NCBI GenBank assembly: GCA_035771165.1
Contig: JAWNZC010000105.1
Coordinates: 1,265,501 to 1,329,500 of the forward strand
Origin: Paragorgia papillata
Lineage: Eukaryota > Cnidaria > Anthozoa > Scleralcyonacea > Coralliidae
Direction of reading: 5' to 3'
DNA: 64,000 nt
Shown here: positions 34,935-46,575 of the stretch, piece by piece
How positions within the stretch are numbered: the first letter of the stretch is position 1
How the letters are laid out: each line of letters begins with the position of its first letter
Notes under the pieces: model-generated
The model's database searches: none
What the model was told of the DNA's origin: nothing
The model's input: the letters and a program-made list of their open reading frames with translations, nothing else
Position numbers and translations under genes: made by a program

Positions 34935-35351
34935 TTGCAGTTAAGAATTTTCAAAAAACTGAAAACTAACTTTGGTTGTGAAAAATACCTTTCTGAAATT
35001 CACAATTTCAAACACCGTCAAGCTGTCACAAAATTAAGGATTTCAGCTCATAGATTACCTGTTGAAACTGGTCGATACAGCAATGTTTCATACAGTAATA
35101 GACTATGTAAACATTGCGATCGTAACGAGATCGGGAATGAAGAACACTTTTTAACGTCATGTACAAACACAAAGTTCGCCGATCTCAGAGTAAATTTTAT
35201 TGATAACCTATATAAAGTAAATAGTTCATTCAAATCGTTTAATTCCCAAGATATTTTTATGTACCTTATGTCTATGCAAGACAGAACAGTTATGGCTTTG
35301 GCAGGGAAATACTGTTTCGATGTTTTAACAATTTTTGATAACTTAACGTAG
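34935..35351 (+). pseudogene. LINE ORF2 C-terminal fragment
   Basis: The frame encodes a cysteine-histidine motif (LCKHCDRNEIGNEEHFLTSC) typical of the zinc-knuckle after non-LTR reverse transcriptases, then about 60 residues to TAA at 35349-35351. The polymerase domain is absent, so this is a 5'-truncated copy. The insertion ends near aaataaattt at 35466, which could be its 3' tail. The clade is not assigned. Confidence 0.65.
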
Positions 35352-35466
35352 ATAATAGAAATTAACTTTATATATATGTAATATGTATGTCATGTAGTTG
35401 TAGTTAGTGTCACGTTTGTATCCTATATACCAAAGCTGGTATTGATGTTGTTGATCAAATAAATTT
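34940..35466 (+). mobile_element. LINE insertion present only in duplication copy A
   Basis: Copy B reads straight through from ctattgca to attaatatcatt (38325-38345), while copy A has 527 bp between these two points. Copy B is therefore the empty site. No clear target duplication is seen. Confidence 0.85.
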
Positions 35467-37104
35467 ATTAATATCATTAAATTTTTGGATTTCCCAGCCT
35501 TCTTCGCAGACAACTTTGTGGGCTCTGATTGGGAAGAGGTGAGAAAAACTCGTAACTTGGGTGGAGTGAGCAAATTTGGGTGGAGTGGGCAAACTGAAGT
35601 AGAGTGGACGGGCAAACTCGAGTGGAGTGGGCAAACTCGGGTGCAGTGGGTAAACTTGGAGTGGGCAAGAGAGTGTTACTTGGGCCACAAATTGCACAGA
35701 GTTGCCTGTGGGGTAGGTTAAAGGTTTTCATCTCAATAACGAGGCAGCACTTCACTTGCGATAGTAACTTCTAGTAGTATAATATATTGTTTTGCGATTA
35801 TCCATATTTCATATCGCGTGTAAAGATCTGATGATGGCGTGATCGATCATCATGCACTAAAGAGTCCGCACGCAGTCTACGGGGCTGTATACATGAGCCG
35901 GGCTAGCCCGGTTAACTGGGCTTACGCGAGAAAAAAAAAGAAGAATCTTTCCTCGGCCGCAAAAGGAGATTTGAATTAATGTTAAGATTTGTTTACATCT
36001 AAACTAAACCAATTCTTCTTTGTAAATTTAGTTTATGCAATTTTTAAAACCATGCAGTGAGATCCTAATCATATAAACACCCCCTAAGGGGCTGATTATA
36101 TGAGCCGGGCTAGCCTTGGTTAACCGGGCTCACGCGATTGATTAGGATCTCACTGTGGTTTTGAAACTCGCATAAACTAAATTTACAAAGAAGAATTGGT
36201 TTAGTTTAGATGTAAACGAATCCTAACATTGGTTAAAATCTCCTTTTGTGGCTGAGGAAAAATTTCGTGACACGAATCAACCCGGTTAGCCGGGCCGGCT
36301 AGCGGCTCATGTAATCAGCACCTAAGTTTTATTTGAGACGTCTTCCCCAAAATTTAATCCAGATTAACTTGTGCTTGTTGTTCTTTGTTTTGTAATCCGG
36401 TCCTGTGTGAGAATCCAAGATCAATACAATGGGGAATCACAATCTTAAAATAACCTACAGGAGTCCAACGGAATTGCAAGAGCAATCAGTGTTCTTCCAA
36501 TTTGCCAAAAAGGTCATCCAAACCTATATAATAACAAGGGTTGAATTATCGATCTTGGCTGTTGGGCCTTGGTTTTATTATATATAGCTATGTTTTGCAA
36601 TCAAGATAATGACTAGTGCTGTTTTTGGCAAGTATCGGCTATAATTAAGGCTATTGAACACGCGCATCACTCTTTGGAAGCAATGACGTCCATTGCTTTG
36701 GGATAGGACTTCTTCGTTCCCCAATAACCCAATTCTTTATTTTATTTATTTGGGTATACTGTAGATCATCGTTTTCAATCACGTAATCGATGGCCCCATT
36801 GGGGTGATAAAACAATAGGAAATGTTTGAATAAGAATATAGTTAAATTCCCACAGGATAAAAATGGGACACCGAGATGACCGCCATTTCATTGTTTTGGT
36901 ACACCAATATAGCCGCCGTGACGTCAGATGAAAATGATCAACAGGTAAACATCTGGAAAATTTTAGACATTAATTGAACCAATCTTTGTCAAATGCAGAT
37001 GCTATAGTCATGCATGCATATACTAATGATGTACTCTTTTTAGTTTAGTGAAACATGATTTATATATACAATCATGAAATTTCTCTTTATAATAATAAGT
37101 GTAA

Positions 37105-37149
37105 GAATAGAAAGAAGAAGAAGAAGAAGAAGAAGAAGAAGAAGAAGAA
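37105..37149. repeat. (GAA)n tract, copy A
   Basis: About 15 GAA units; copy B has a longer tract at 40605-40676, so the array changed length after the duplication. Confidence 0.92.
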
Positions 37150-38548
37150 CGAATGAGAATAATAATAATGACTAAAAATAAAAAGAATATTGAGAATAAT
37201 AATAATAATAGTAATGCTAAATAACATTTAAGTAAAATAACCTAATTAAAAACTATAGCAAATATATACAAGAACAGTAGAATACTTAAAAATAAACATA
37301 ATCATCATCTTTATTGTGGTTGAGAGCAACCCCTTGAGCAAATGAGAAACTGATCAAATTCTCCTTGACATATAACAAAATTCGAAAGAAATGAATGTTA
37401 AATATCAGCTGTTGTAAATCGGATACAAATTCGTCTTGGTTCGGCTCGCGTTGTAAATGCCCTTGTAATATCATAAATAATTTATGAAGAAAACAAAAAA
37501 ATGAATGTTTAATCTCAATTTTTTCTTGGTACTTTTGAAATCTGATATCCTGATTATTATATTGATATCAATTAACTAAGAACCTATAACTATAAGGGAT
37601 AAAACTTCAATTTGGAAGGTTCAACTGATTCAAGCAGTTTTAATACTTTCTTCCTCGAAGGAAAATTCACGGTAAGAGCGATACATCATGTCTTTATTTG
37701 CTTACGGAAGTGTTTATCCAGGCCATCATTGATTCAGTGGTCTTTCATGAGTTCATGCATCTTCGACTGGAACTTGAGTCTTGACAACAGTGGTACAGTG
37801 TCTTAATATTGCAAAGAGACAATATGTACATGAATGCTTTTGAGAATGATATCATTCCGCGTAAGGAATGTCTCTTGCTTAACCATTTGATTCGATTTAA
37901 CTTGATAGCATTTTAATATTTCAATACGATATTAAAGTAATTTAATAAGATTTTAAGCTACAAGCTTGTGGGGTCGTGCCATTTTATACGGACTGTTGTT
38001 CTAGGCGTCGATTTGACACTATGTCGTCTTAGAACATATTTTACTAGTACAAATTCTGCAAAATAATCTGATGGACCCAATGGTGCACATTGCTGTACAG
38101 TTTTTTTCTCTATATTTGTCATTTTGTCATAACATAACTACACAAGACAACTTGGTGGAATTGCATTGACAACCGTTTGCCACAGCAAGAGGCATGGTTA
38201 TTTACTATTTGTATACTATAATAGTGTATTGTGTATATCTGTCAAAATCCTTGGTAATCGTGTCAAGAGATAAGTTGATAACTTATAATTAAAAAATAAA
38301 AAAAGTATATGTGTAAAGAATCTGTCTATTGCAATTAATATCATTAAATGTTTGGATTTCCCAGCCTTCTTCGCAGACAACTCTGTGGGCTCTGATTGGG
38401 AAGAGGTGAGAAAAACTCGTAACTTGGGTGTAGTGGGCAAATTTGGGTGGAGTGGGCAAACTCAAGTAGAGTGGACGGGCAATCTCGAGTGGAGTGGGTA
38501 AAACTCGGGTGGAGTGGGTAAACTTGGAGTGGGCAAGAGAGTGTTACT

Positions 38549-39154
38549 CAAGCTGGCGGCGGGAGGGGGGGGGGGGGGCTAGGGGGCTATAGCCCCCCCA
38601 ATATTTCTGACGAGGGGGCTAAGCCCCCCCCCCCCAATATCTTTAGGGCTAATGTTAAAAATCGAACCGGTTCGCACCTGTAAAGAACGTACTGCGAAGC
38701 GTGAAATTAAAAGTAATCATTCAGAAAAGTTAAACTAAGAACGCTTGTTGTAATACAAGAAGCGCGTCAAATTTAATTTCCTAATCTTGCAAGTTGCACT
38801 GCCAACAGTATTCAGCGAAAGATAAAATGTTATTGAAAGGTCTGGTAGGCGTAAAAATGTTTCTATATTGATGGGACATATTCATATTGTGCGCATATAC
38901 CTTAACAGTGTTAATTACTCACTCTGGAACTATACTAGAATAATGCTTTTAAGTTTAATTATCGCTTAATATGTTAATGACATTTTATTCTATGTTATAC
39001 ATTTAATTATTAATAAAATCAAAGGTCTAAAATTTCACCTAATTTTTTTAACTCTCTGAAATTTTGCTGGAAGGTTAGAATGCCACGCCCCTGTCCCACG
39101 ATTTTCTTTGTGAATTAGCCCCCCCAATATAAAACATCTTCCGCCGCCAATGGA
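38549..39154. mobile_element. DNA transposon, GGCGGCGG ends, 8 bp target duplication, only in copy B
   Basis: Flanks gtgttact (38541-38548) and ctgttact (39155-39162) form an 8 bp duplication with one mismatch; copy A has a single gtgttact at the matching site. Both ends contain tggcggcgg in inverted orientation. The left part has G and C runs that can pair (gggggctatagccccc). An 8 bp duplication fits hAT-type insertion. No ORF; non-autonomous. Confidence 0.85.
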
Positions 39155-40604
39155 CTGTTACTTTGGCCACAAATTACACAGAGTTGCTTGTGGGGGTAGG
39201 CTAAAGGTTTTCATCTCAATAACGAGGCAGCACGTCACTTGCGATAGTAACTTCTAGTAGTATAATATATTGTTTTGCGATTATACATATTTCATATCGC
39301 GTGTAAAGATCTGATGATGGCGTGATCGATCATCATGCACTAAAGAGTCCGCACGCAGTCTACGGGGCTATATACATGAGCCGGGCTAGCCCGGTTAACT
39401 GGGCTTACGCGAGAAAAAAAAAGAAGAATCTTTCCTCGGCCGCAAAAGGAGATTTGAATTAATGTTAAGATTTGTTTACATCTAAACTAAACCAATTCTT
39501 CTTTGTAAATTTAGTTTATGCAATTTTTAAAACCATGCAGTGAGATCCTAATCATATAAACACCCCCTAAGGGGCTGATTATATGAGCCGGGCTAGCCTT
39601 GGTTAACCGGGCTCACGCGATTAATTAGGATCTCACTGTGGTTTTGAAACTCGCATAAACTAAATTTACAAAGAAGAATTGGTTTAGTTTAGATGTAAAC
39701 GAATCCTAACATTGGTTAAAATCTCCTTTTGTGACTGAGGAAAGAATTTCGTGACACGAATCAACCCGGTTAGCCGGGCCGGCTAGCCCGGCTCGTGTAA
39801 TCAGTACCTAAGTTTTATTTGAGACGTCTTCCCCAAAATTTAATCCAGATTAACGTGTGCTTGTTGCTCTTTGTTTTGTAATCCGGTCCTGTGTGAGAAT
39901 CCAAGATCAATACAATGGGGAATCACAATCTTAAAATAACCTACAGGAGTCCAACGGAATTGCAAGAGCAATCAGTGTTCTTCCAATTTGCCAAAAAGGT
40001 CATCCAAACCTATATAATAACAAGGGTTGAATTATCGATCTTGGCTGTTGGGCCTTAGTTTTATTATATATAGCTATGTTTTGCAATCAAGATAATGACT
40101 AGTGCTGTTTTTGGCAAGTATCGGCTATAATTAAGGCTATTGAACACGCGCATCACTCTTTGGAAGCAATGGCGTCCATTGCTTTGGGATAGGACTTCTT
40201 CGTTCCCCAATAACCCAATTCTTTATTTTATTTATTTGGGTATACTGTAGATCATCGCTTTCAATCACGTAATCGGTGGCCCCATTGGGGTGATAAAACA
40301 ATAGGAAATGTTTGAATAAGGATATAGTTAAATTCCCACAGGATAAAGATGGGACACCAAGATGGCCGCCATTTCATTGTTTTGGTACACCAATATAGCC
40401 GCCGTGACGTCAGATGAAAACGATCAACAGGTAAACATCTGGAAGATTTTAGACATTAATTGAACCAATCTTTGTCAAATGCAGATGCTATAGTCATGCA
40501 TGCATAATTGCATATACTAATGATGTACTCTTTTTAGTTTAGTGAAACATGATTTATATATACAATCATGAAATTTCTCTTTATAATAATAAGTGTAAGA
40601 ATAG

Positions 40605-40676
40605 AAAGAAGAAGAAGAAGAAGAAGAAGAAGAAGAAGAAGAAGAAGAAGAAGAAGAAGAAGAAGAAGAAGAAGAA
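40605..40676. repeat. (GAA)n tract, copy B
   Basis: About 24 GAA units, longer than the matching tract in copy A. Confidence 0.92.
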
Positions 40677-41041
40677 CGAATGAGAATAATAATAATGACT
40701 AAAAATAAAAAGAATATTGAGAATAATAATAATAATAGCAATGCTACATAACATTTAAGTAAAATAACCTAATTAAAAACTATAGCAAATATATACAAGA
40801 ACAGTAGAATACTTAAAAATAAACATAATCATCATCTTTATTGTGGTTGAGAGCAACCCCTTGAGCAAATGAGAAACTGATCAAATTCTCCTTGACATGT
40901 AATAAAATTCGAAAGAAATGAATGTTAAATATCAGCTGTTGTAAATCGGATACAAATTCGTCTTGGTTCGGCTCGCGTTGTAAATGCCCTTGTAATATCA
41001 TAAATAATTTATGAAGAAAACAAAAAAATGAATGTTTAATC

Positions 41042-43200
41042 AGTAGTTTTCTTATATGACTATTTTCGTGAGCAATCTGGAACGTGAAATCCAGCAATTT
41101 TAATTGCTCCCTGAGCGGTCAACAAATCAACAAGTTTATATTCGCACCACAAATAGTGCACATCCTTCGTTTTAGGTTTATTAATATTTAAATAGCACGG
41201 TTGAGTGATTGAACTGAAACGTTGCTATTGGATAATTCGTTCATTATACTAAAATACAATGGGTTCAGTGACCGTGCACCATGCACAAAAATACATAAAG
41301 GTGAACAAAAAGACAGAATTCGAACAAAGACTTTAGCTGAGTTTCCAGACCATAAAATAGACTGAACTTTACCCGCGCGGGCGGAGCGGACTTTGAAAGT
41401 TGGAAATCTTCAACTTCCAAACCGAACTGAACAATGCACGCTCCGCCCGCGCCAGCAAAGCGGACGTAATGGAAAACAATCTTAAACAGTTCGGCGTTCG
41501 GTCATTCATATTTATTACTGGTATAAAGATAATTAAAGGTGCTGTCCACTCCGTTCTGCGCATGATCCGAATCTTTGTTTATCGGGACCCTTAAACATGA
41601 CATTCGTAGATAATTACATGAAGTACTCAGCTCAGTGTAAACCGTTAGAGACAACATGGCAGAAAACCAAGCGATTGGGCGAGGATATCTCTTTGGATTT
41701 CTTCTATTTCTTCTGAAAATGTTTTGTTTTGGGTACAAGTAATGAAGAGGAAGCAAGAAAAGCTTACAATCTTGAATAAGGTATCAGTATATTTTTTTCT
41801 AAATGGAGATGTAAACATTAGTTTCGTACATGCGCAGAACGGAGTGGACAGCACCTTTAATTATAGGCCTTCGCATTCGACAGTTTGTATTAAAAGCGTA
41901 TCCTATGACCTATAATATAATATAGAGCATGCAGAATTGAAACAACGCACTAAGACGTCAGCCATACTGCGTTAAGTCATGGCATAAATATCTTATTGAT
42001 TAAATTTACGATCAGATATATTTATTAGATCAGATATATTTATTGATCAGATATACAGGAAATTACGTGTCCAGTATTACTCTATATATAACCATAAAGC
42101 TACATAGTGGAATGGTATTAGATGGCATCGCGAAGGAGTGTGAGTTTAAATCCGTTGCTCGCGCCAATATACATTTTTGATACAGTTTTCTCGGTTCACA
42201 GACTCCGATCGCCTACGAAAATCGTGAAAATCTCCCTGTCTAGTGATTGTGTGTGCTCTGTCATCTGGCTAACCATGAGCGCTCGTCAGTCAATTTTAAA
42301 TGATTAATGCTTGACAACACTACTCAACAGTTAGATCGACTTGGGCCATTTCTATTTTTAACGTTCTGTTCATGACGTTAGCTGTTAGCACTTGAACTCA
42401 TCGACGAGCACCTCCCTGAACTAGTAAAACAGGTATGCGTATGTTTCGATCGCATTTCAATCAGCTATGGCGTCTGATCAACTAACATCTAACTTTGATA
42501 AAGGGACCCCTGTGTTCCCAGCAAATGGCTGAAGAGGCGACTGCTCGTCCGGGGTCCCCGCAGAAAATATTCGGCTGTTCAAACAATAGTAATTACGCCC
42601 ACTGATTAGAATTACTTAGTATAGCATAGTAGCTCGTTATCTCACGCAGTCTTCTACGCATGCATGTTCTCTGTTCAGTCATTTAAGTGTCGCACCTTGT
42701 CTCCAATGTCTCGTGCGCCAACACCTACCAATGAATATAAGCTAGCGCCCTCGTGGCGCCTTAATAACAACAATAATCATAAAACCACTCCAGTCATTAT
42801 CTTTAGTCATTTATCTGCTTTATTATTGTTGCTGATAAATGAGTGTGAAAATCGAGCGAGATGAGCCGATCCGATTTGAATGAATGCGATTTTTGGATAT
42901 TCGAGGTGTTATACACCACGTTCAAGACGCCGATTTGCTTTGTTTGTTCCGCCTACAGGAAGACCACTCTGTGGATGTATAATAAAAAACAACAACAATC
43001 GGATTGTGCAAATCGATTTCCGTCACGAATTTGTAAACGTAACCGCGATCACGAGAATATCTCACCACTACATATCCACAATACTGACGATACATTTCAC
43101 CGATCATTACGCAATGAATTAGCAAGATTTTTATATATCGCTTATCAGCCCACTCACGTCAACTAAACTTTCAGTCTCAAGACAGAGGGCTATATATGTC
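41042..43200. other. Region between duplication and large palindrome
   Basis: No gene was recognised. It contains a piece of the gtgcacggtcac MITE (about 41157-41355), a GC-rich palindrome (about 41371-41463, cgggcggagcg and its complement) and the TTAA-flanked MITE below. ORFs up to 101 codons lack domains. Confidence 0.5.
41535..41860. mobile_element. MITE flanked by TTAA, ~30 bp TIRs
   Basis: Ends aggtgctgtccactccgttc and the exact complement, bounded by TTAA on both sides. A TTAA target suggests a piggyBac-type family. Non-coding. Confidence 0.8.
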
Positions 43201-46018
43201 AGGAAAACCCGGAATCCGGAATGGAATCCGGAATCTGTAGGAATCGTCATAGTTAATATAAAAACGGTTTTCCTAAAATTAGTAATATAATAATTAACTA
43301 TTAACTATTAAAATAATAATAACTAACCATGTATCACATAATGATTAACTATTAATTAATTAGTAATATAATAATTAACTATTAATTATTAACTATTAAA
43401 TGACAATAATAACTATCCAATATGTCAACATAATTTTGCTTGCAAGAAGTTTGTTTTGTACGAATTTTTTTATTACGATTTTTTAATTTTTGGCATTGAC
43501 GGTAGCACACAAAACTGAATAATCAAAGCATATTTTCAATAAAGATCCTTGTCTCTTTGCTGCAAGAAATTAATGCTATCAAAATCACTGAATGAGTCAA
43601 CGCATCACTGTATATCTCGCTATGCATGTTTTGCAAACCGCAGAAAATAATAAAAGGGTGTTAGTATTGTCTATGACTATGGCTGCAAGCCGCGAGCTAT
43701 CCTGTTTACCGGGCTAGCTCGCTAGGCAGTATATTGTTTCTGCCTTTCTGGTGTGCGTTTAATATTATGAGTGAATTTCATCATGCCTAATAAGTACCGG
43801 GATGATTTGACATCAACAAAAATATCGAAAGACTCCCCCAATAGTCAATATACAGGATAATACGCGAAGCGCTTTTGAATATTAAAGTCTTGAAAACGTC
43901 AACCTGGCAACTAGTCTGAATCGATCTATTAAAGACTCGATTAAAGACTGATAAAGAAAGCTAAATATTGACTATAACTTAGAGAACTCAGGTGAATATA
44001 ATGATATTAATTGCTATACTCTGAATGACGAACCACATGCACGACCGCTCCATCTTCACACGATCAAATTAGATCTGTCCGATTTCTCAAGAGTGGCCTG
44101 TCTGATCCAATAAAAGGATGGCCAGGCATTTTAATAGACTTGCTTAAATGATTTCTCATGCACTCATGCCCTCATGCATTCAGATTGTTTTTTGTTAATC
44201 ACTGCACTCGCTGTTGCGCCGGTACAACAGATATCGTGTGCATGTACAGTATTATATGTAGTCTATTTTATTACTTTTCTCTGCGCGCTCTCTCTATCCA
44301 TTTACACACATATAACTTTCAGTTTCCATACACGCAGCCAAATTAACGGGATTGCAATCGAGAGCTGTTGCCTTATTGCGTTCGCAATCACTGCAATAAT
44401 TTTTGTCATGTAAACACTCAATCACGATTGGAATATAAAGTTCAATCCTATTCTGGAGGTGGTTTGCGGTATGATTGCGCTTTAAAATTGTAGCATTTGT
44501 GCGAATTAAAACTAGTTTTTATTCTAGATTATTTTTGTGGAAACCGGCCACGTAAAATATTTATTTGCTAAGCTTTCGGTCTGTTGACTCAGGCTTAGCA
44601 AATATCGAAAGCTTAGCAAATAAATATTTTACATGGTGTTTCCACAAAAATAATCTAGAATAAAAGCCAGTTTTAATTCGCACAAATGCTACAATTTTAA
44701 AGCGCAATATACCGCAAACCACCTCCAGAGTAGGATTGAACTTATTCCAATCACGATCGAGTAATTTACATGACAAAAATTATTGCAGTGATTGCGAACG
44801 CAATAAGGTAACAGCTCTCGATTGCAATCCCGATAATTTGGCTGCGTGTATCATGGAAACTGACAGTTATATGTGTGTAAATGGATAGAGAGAGCGCGCA
44901 GAGAACAAAAGTAATAAAATAGACTAAATACTGCACATGCACACGATATCTGTTGTACCGGCGCAACAGTGAGTGCAGTAACCGATCTGAATACATGACA
45001 AATCCATTTAAGTAAGTCTATTAAAATGCTTGGCCATCCAAATCCAATTTGTTGGATCAGACAGGCCACTCTTGAGAAATCGGATAGATCTAATTTGCCG
45101 TGTGAACATGGAGCGGTCGTGTGGTTCGTCATTCAGAGTATAGCAATTTAATATCATTATATTCACCTGAGTTCTCTTCCCGACAATCCAGAATTAAGTT
45201 TTTAATGCGTTTTTACGACACTCTCCGTGATATTGTTAAGTTATAGTCAATATTTAGGTTTCTTTATCAGCCTTTAATAGATCGATTCAGACTAGTTGCC
45301 AGGTTGACTTTTTCAAGACTTATACAAAAGCGCTTCGCGTATTATCCTGTATATTGACTATTCACTATTGGGGGAGTATTTCAATATTTTTGTTGATGTC
45401 AAATCATCCCGGTACTTATTAGGCATGATGAAATTCACTCATAATATTAAACGCACACCAGAAAGGCAGAAACAATATTACTGCCTAGCGAGCTAGCCCG
45501 GTAAACAGGATAGCTCGCGGCTTGCCTCCATAGTCATAGACAATATTAACACCCTTTTATTATTTTCTGCGGTTTGCAAAACATGCATATGCGAGATATA
45601 CAGTGATGCGTTGACTCATTCAGTGATTTTGATAGCATTAGTTTCTTGCAGCAGAGACAAGGATCTTTATGCTTTGATTATTCAGTTTTGTGTGATACTC
45701 AATGCCAAAAATTAAAAAAATCATAATAAACAAATTCGTACAAAACAAACTTCTTGCAAGCCAAAATAAAATGTCATACAATTTCTGTTGACATATTGGA
45801 TAGTTATTATTGTTATTTTAATAGTTAATAATTAATAGTTAATTATTATATTACTAATTAATTAATAGTTAATCATTATATGATTTATTGGTTAGTTATT
45901 ATTATTATTATTATTTTAATAGTTAATTATTATATTACTAATTTTAGGAAAACCGTTTTTATATTAACTATGACGATTCCTACAGATTCCGGATTCCATT
46001 CCGGATTCCAGGTTTTCC
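43201..46018. repeat. Giant palindrome, ~1.4 kb arms, ~25 bp loop
   Basis: The left arm (43201-44579) and right arm (44605-46018) are near-identical inverted copies. The arms meet at ttatttgctaagctttcgg and the complement. The outer ends carry ggaatccggaatggaatccg. Arms include attaactatta-type AT repeats whose lengths differ between arms, and mirrored short ORFs. No transposase was recognised. The origin could be a large foldback element or an inverted duplication. Confidence 0.92.
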
Positions 46019-46189
46019 AACCTACCCGCTATATTTAGCCAAAACTGTTTTGTATTCAAATTCTGAGCTGTTGTAAGCTTCAAAATTAAATTAGTTGCAC
46101 TTTGATTCAATTATGAAATACAAATCACCTATAACTCTAACTATGCCTATGGAGCATTTATGAACATTTAAAACCAAGTTTTCCAAAAA

Positions 46190-46370
46190 CTTGGAGTACC
46201 CGGCGAAAAACCCTCGAAGCACAGGAGAGACCAACTAAACTCTACTCACATGAGTGTTCCAAGCTCGAGAACGGCCATCCAAGTACTAACCCCCGTCTAA
46301 CCGGGCTTAACTATTGGTGAGAGGCAGCGTCCTAACAGCACACGCCACCCGTGCTTCCCTGAGTTCAGAT
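46190..46370 (-). repeat. 5S rRNA-derived SINE-like sequence
   Basis: On the minus strand AGTTAAGC (46305-46312) and TTAGTACTTGGATGG (46275-46289) reproduce the internal pol III promoter boxes A and C of 5S rRNA, with about the spacing of the true gene. The rest of the 5S sequence is not conserved, so this is not a functional 5S gene. It fits a 5S-derived SINE (SINE3 type). The outer limits are approximate. Confidence 0.6.
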
Positions 46371-46575
46371 GAGTGGTTCAGCAGAGGCTTAAATACTCAA
46401 GCTATATATAAATATATATTATAGGTGGTGTGGCAGATGTGCAAGCAATCCCTTGAGATTCGAAGGACAAAAATATTTTCGCCAGGTTGGATGAAATTAT
46501 AATTGCAGATGATGAAAATCTTTTGTCAAATTCATCCAACATGGCGACAATGACGTAAGACGCACACCACCAATA

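Larger units (their letters stand above)
34272..37514. repeat. Tandem segmental duplication, copy A
   Basis: About 3.24 kb, near-identical to 37616-41041. It starts aaggttcaactgattcaag and ends gaatgtttaatc. It contains a LINE 3' fragment not present in copy B (34940-35466), gtggagtgggcaaactcg tandem units (about 35560-35670), a foldback built on agccgggctagcccggttaa (about 35888-36322), a relative of the 10570 MITE, and a GAA tract. Confidence 0.95.
37616..41041. repeat. Tandem segmental duplication, copy B
   Basis: About 3.43 kb in direct orientation, separated from copy A by about 100 bp (37515-37615). It lacks the LINE fragment and instead carries a 606 bp insertion at 38549-39154. The rest aligns to copy A with scattered substitutions, including the foldback and the simple repeats. 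Confidence 0.95.

Noticed and set aside
35455..35755. ORFs with PLHPSLPTP repeats
   Set aside because: Translations of the gtggagtgggcaaactcg tandem units, duplicated in copy B.
44158..45132. Mirrored ORFs (SLSIYTHITFSF type) on opposite strands
   Set aside because: The same sequence read in both arms of the large palindrome; no domain recognised.
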